Shown: positions 6,303 through 7,062 of the stretch, piece by piece | Position numbering within the stretch: the first letter of the stretch is position 1 | Layout: each line of letters begins with the position of its first letter | NCBI GenBank assembly: GCA_013336035.1 | Contig: JAAXUL010000416.1 | Location: forward strand, 1-7,062 | DNA: 7,062 nt | Direction of reading: 5' to 3' | Source: Chloroflexales bacterium | Lineage (GTDB): Bacteria; Chloroflexota; Chloroflexia; Chloroflexales; Chloroflexaceae | Notes under the pieces: model-generated | The model's database searches: none | What the model was told of the DNA's origin: nothing | Seen by the model: only the letters and a program-made list of their open reading frames with translations | Translations under genes and position numbers: made by a program

Positions 6303-6544
6303 CAGTAACGGCTAGGCTGTGCCACACTAGCCGGTACTGTTCTAAGCACGGGCCGCCTCTCAGGAGGTAGCTCAACGCGGATACGCTTGGCCGCGGCACC
6401 CCAGCCCGCAACATCACAGGCCACCCCGACACGGTCAAGTGCCTGCACGCCTTGTCGAGTGAGGTAGTTGTGGGCGACGCGGATCTGGTTAGCACAGTCG
6501 GTAAGGGTTATTGGGCCGACCAGAGAGGCGACAAGATGGGGCAT
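6302..6544 (-). CDS. Small conserved-context protein of unknown function (80 aa)
   Basis: I do not recognise this 80-aa product. It begins MPHLVASLVGPITLTD, has a possible helical middle (CANQIRVAHNYLTRQGVQAL) and a basic C-terminal half (AAAKRIRVELPPERRPVLR). There is no signal peptide, metal-binding cluster or membrane helix. Support that it is a gene is positional: its ATG is 4 nt after the peptidase stop, GGAAGG lies 7 nt upstream of the ATG, and its stop abuts the ribosome binding site of the GmrSD-like gene. Small proteins in this position are often partners or antitoxins of a neighbour, but nothing in the sequence shows that. A 107-codon frame overlapping it (6172-6495, minus) has no such spacing and is probably a shadow. 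Confidence 0.6.
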   Translation of the reverse strand: MPHLVASLVGPITLTDCANQIRVAHNYLTRQGVQALDRVGVACDVAGWGAAAKRIRVELPPERRPVLRTVPASVAQPSRY

Positions 6545-6548
6545 GATC

Positions 6549-7062
6549 TCACCTTCCGGTGTACGCTGCGTCGCTCCAGTCTTGAAGGTATGGGCTCACC
6601 TTCACCAGCAGGCCGCGCAGGTGCTGGTAGCCCACAGTTCCATCGAACATGAGCTGTCCCAGGACAATGCCCGGGTGGAGGTGCTGCGTCGCGGCGAACT
6701 GCTCGATGACCCGCCGACCAAAGTAGGGTGCGGTGCGCGCCGCCCACGCGGCCAGCGCGGCCCGGTCGAGCAGCCACGCCCGCGCCTGGTCGTTGGCCGC
6801 AATCTCCTGCGCGTCACGGCGCTGTGCTTCGTCGTCCCAGTTATCCAGGTGCAGAGCGCGATGGCCCAGTGCCAGGTGCGCCAGCTCGTGCAGCAGCGTG
6901 AACCAGAAGGCGTCGATCCGGTCATAGCGCAGGGTGAGCGCGATGATCGGAGTACCATCCGGGTCGCAGAGTGCCCCATCGATGTACGTCTTCGGGAGCG
7001 ACGGCACGACGACGAAGCGCACCCCGAGGGACAGGAGCAGGGGGGGCACGGCGGCGACCTGC
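6549..7062 (-). CDS. ImmA/IrrE-family metallopeptidase, C-terminal part (5' end beyond the window)
   Basis: The frame is open through the right edge; a GTG at 7049 exists, but readable sequence before it (QVAAV) fits the family, so the gene is partial. The visible 171 residues hold the zinc protease motif HELAHLALGH (nt 6890-6861; HExxH with two His and the catalytic Glu), preceded by PIIALTLRYDRIDAFWFTLL and followed by the QEIAAND stretch, whose Glu is the likely third ligand. This PKTY-DGA...RYDRID-FW-TLLHE arrangement is typical of proteins in which an N-terminal HigA/XRE helix-turn-helix is fused to an ImmA/IrrE protease; that half would lie outside the window. Relatives cleave repressors or antitoxins (ImmA in ICEBs1, IrrE in Deinococcus). 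It is the most upstream gene seen here and is 4 nt from the next, which fits an operon regulator. The fusion and the target are inference. Confidence 0.88.
   Translation of the reverse strand, partial: QVAAVPPLLLSLGVRFVVVPSLPKTYIDGALCDPDGTPIIALTLRYDRIDAFWFTLLHELAHLALGHRALHLDNWDDEAQRRDAQEIAANDQARAWLLDRAALAAWAARTAPYFGRRVIEQFAATQHLHPGIVLGQLMFDGTVGYQHLRGLLVKVSPYLQDWSDAAYTGR
6552..6557 (-). promoter_or_regulatory. Ribosome binding site of the 80-aa gene
   Basis: GGAAGG lies 7 nt before the ATG at 6544. The peptidase stop TGA (6551-6549) falls between the two, so the site is inside the upstream coding sequence and the genes are translationally coupled. Confidence 0.65.

Noticed and set aside
6172..6495. 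107-codon minus-strand frame overlapping the 80-aa gene and the start of the GmrSD-like gene
   Set aside because: It overlaps the conserved start of the DUF262 domain in another frame and has no well-placed ribosome binding site. The 80-aa frame fits the coupling signals on both sides.
1..7062. CRISPR arrays, tRNA/rRNA genes, insertion-sequence ends or integrases
   Set aside because: Both strands were read for spaced direct repeats, tRNA-like sequence, terminal inverted repeats and transposase or recombinase motifs; none was seen.

Overview
The window is one end of a bacterial anti-phage defence locus, broken at its left edge by a patchwork of unrelated gene fragments. Five genes run leftward on the minus strand. 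In transcription order they are: the C-terminal half of an ImmA/IrrE-type metallopeptidase gene (enters from the right edge); an 80-codon unknown gene; a GmrSD-like DUF262/DUF1524 protein with a DUF5655-like tail; a HEPN-domain protein; and hsdR, the restriction subunit of a type I restriction-modification (R-M) system. The first three are separated by only 4 and 11 bases, and Shine-Dalgarno sites overlap or adjoin the preceding stops, so they read as one translationally coupled operon. The HEPN gene and hsdR follow after short gaps that contain hairpins. hsdM and hsdS are not here; if present, they probably lie beyond the right edge.

Layout. 1-171 (+): 3' part of kdpE (winged-helix DNA-binding domain), losing homology before the wing. 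About 172-222: about 50 bases I cannot assign. About 223-396 (+): internal fragment of pilM (type IV pilus assembly), in the same reading frame as kdpE. 288-3041 (-): hsdR, whose last roughly 35 codons are read antisense through the pilM fragment, so the normal C-terminal domain is missing. 3137-4135 (-): HEPN protein. 4200-6290 (-): GmrSD-like protein. 6302-6544 (-): small unknown. 6549-7062 (-): ImmA/IrrE peptidase, partial.

Organism. Overall GC is high and uneven: very high in hsdR, near 50% in the part of the HEPN gene I counted. The kdpE and pilM pieces resemble proteobacterial versions (my recollection is betaproteobacterial for PilM), but they are fragments beside a rearrangement, so this points only weakly to the host. 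The accessory genes are of types that transfer widely.

How the parts could work together. HsdR supplies ATP-driven translocation and DNA cleavage for the type I complex. The GmrSD-like protein probably attacks modified DNA that escapes it. The HEPN protein carries an intact R-x4-H RNase motif and sits inside an hsd locus, as the anticodon nuclease PrrC does, so it may be a back-up growth-arrest effector. The ImmA/IrrE protein may be a protease-regulator of the operon. The main puzzle is the left end: hsdR is truncated at a junction with two short, unrelated chromosomal gene fragments. That is either a real scrambled recombination site or a chimeric assembly.
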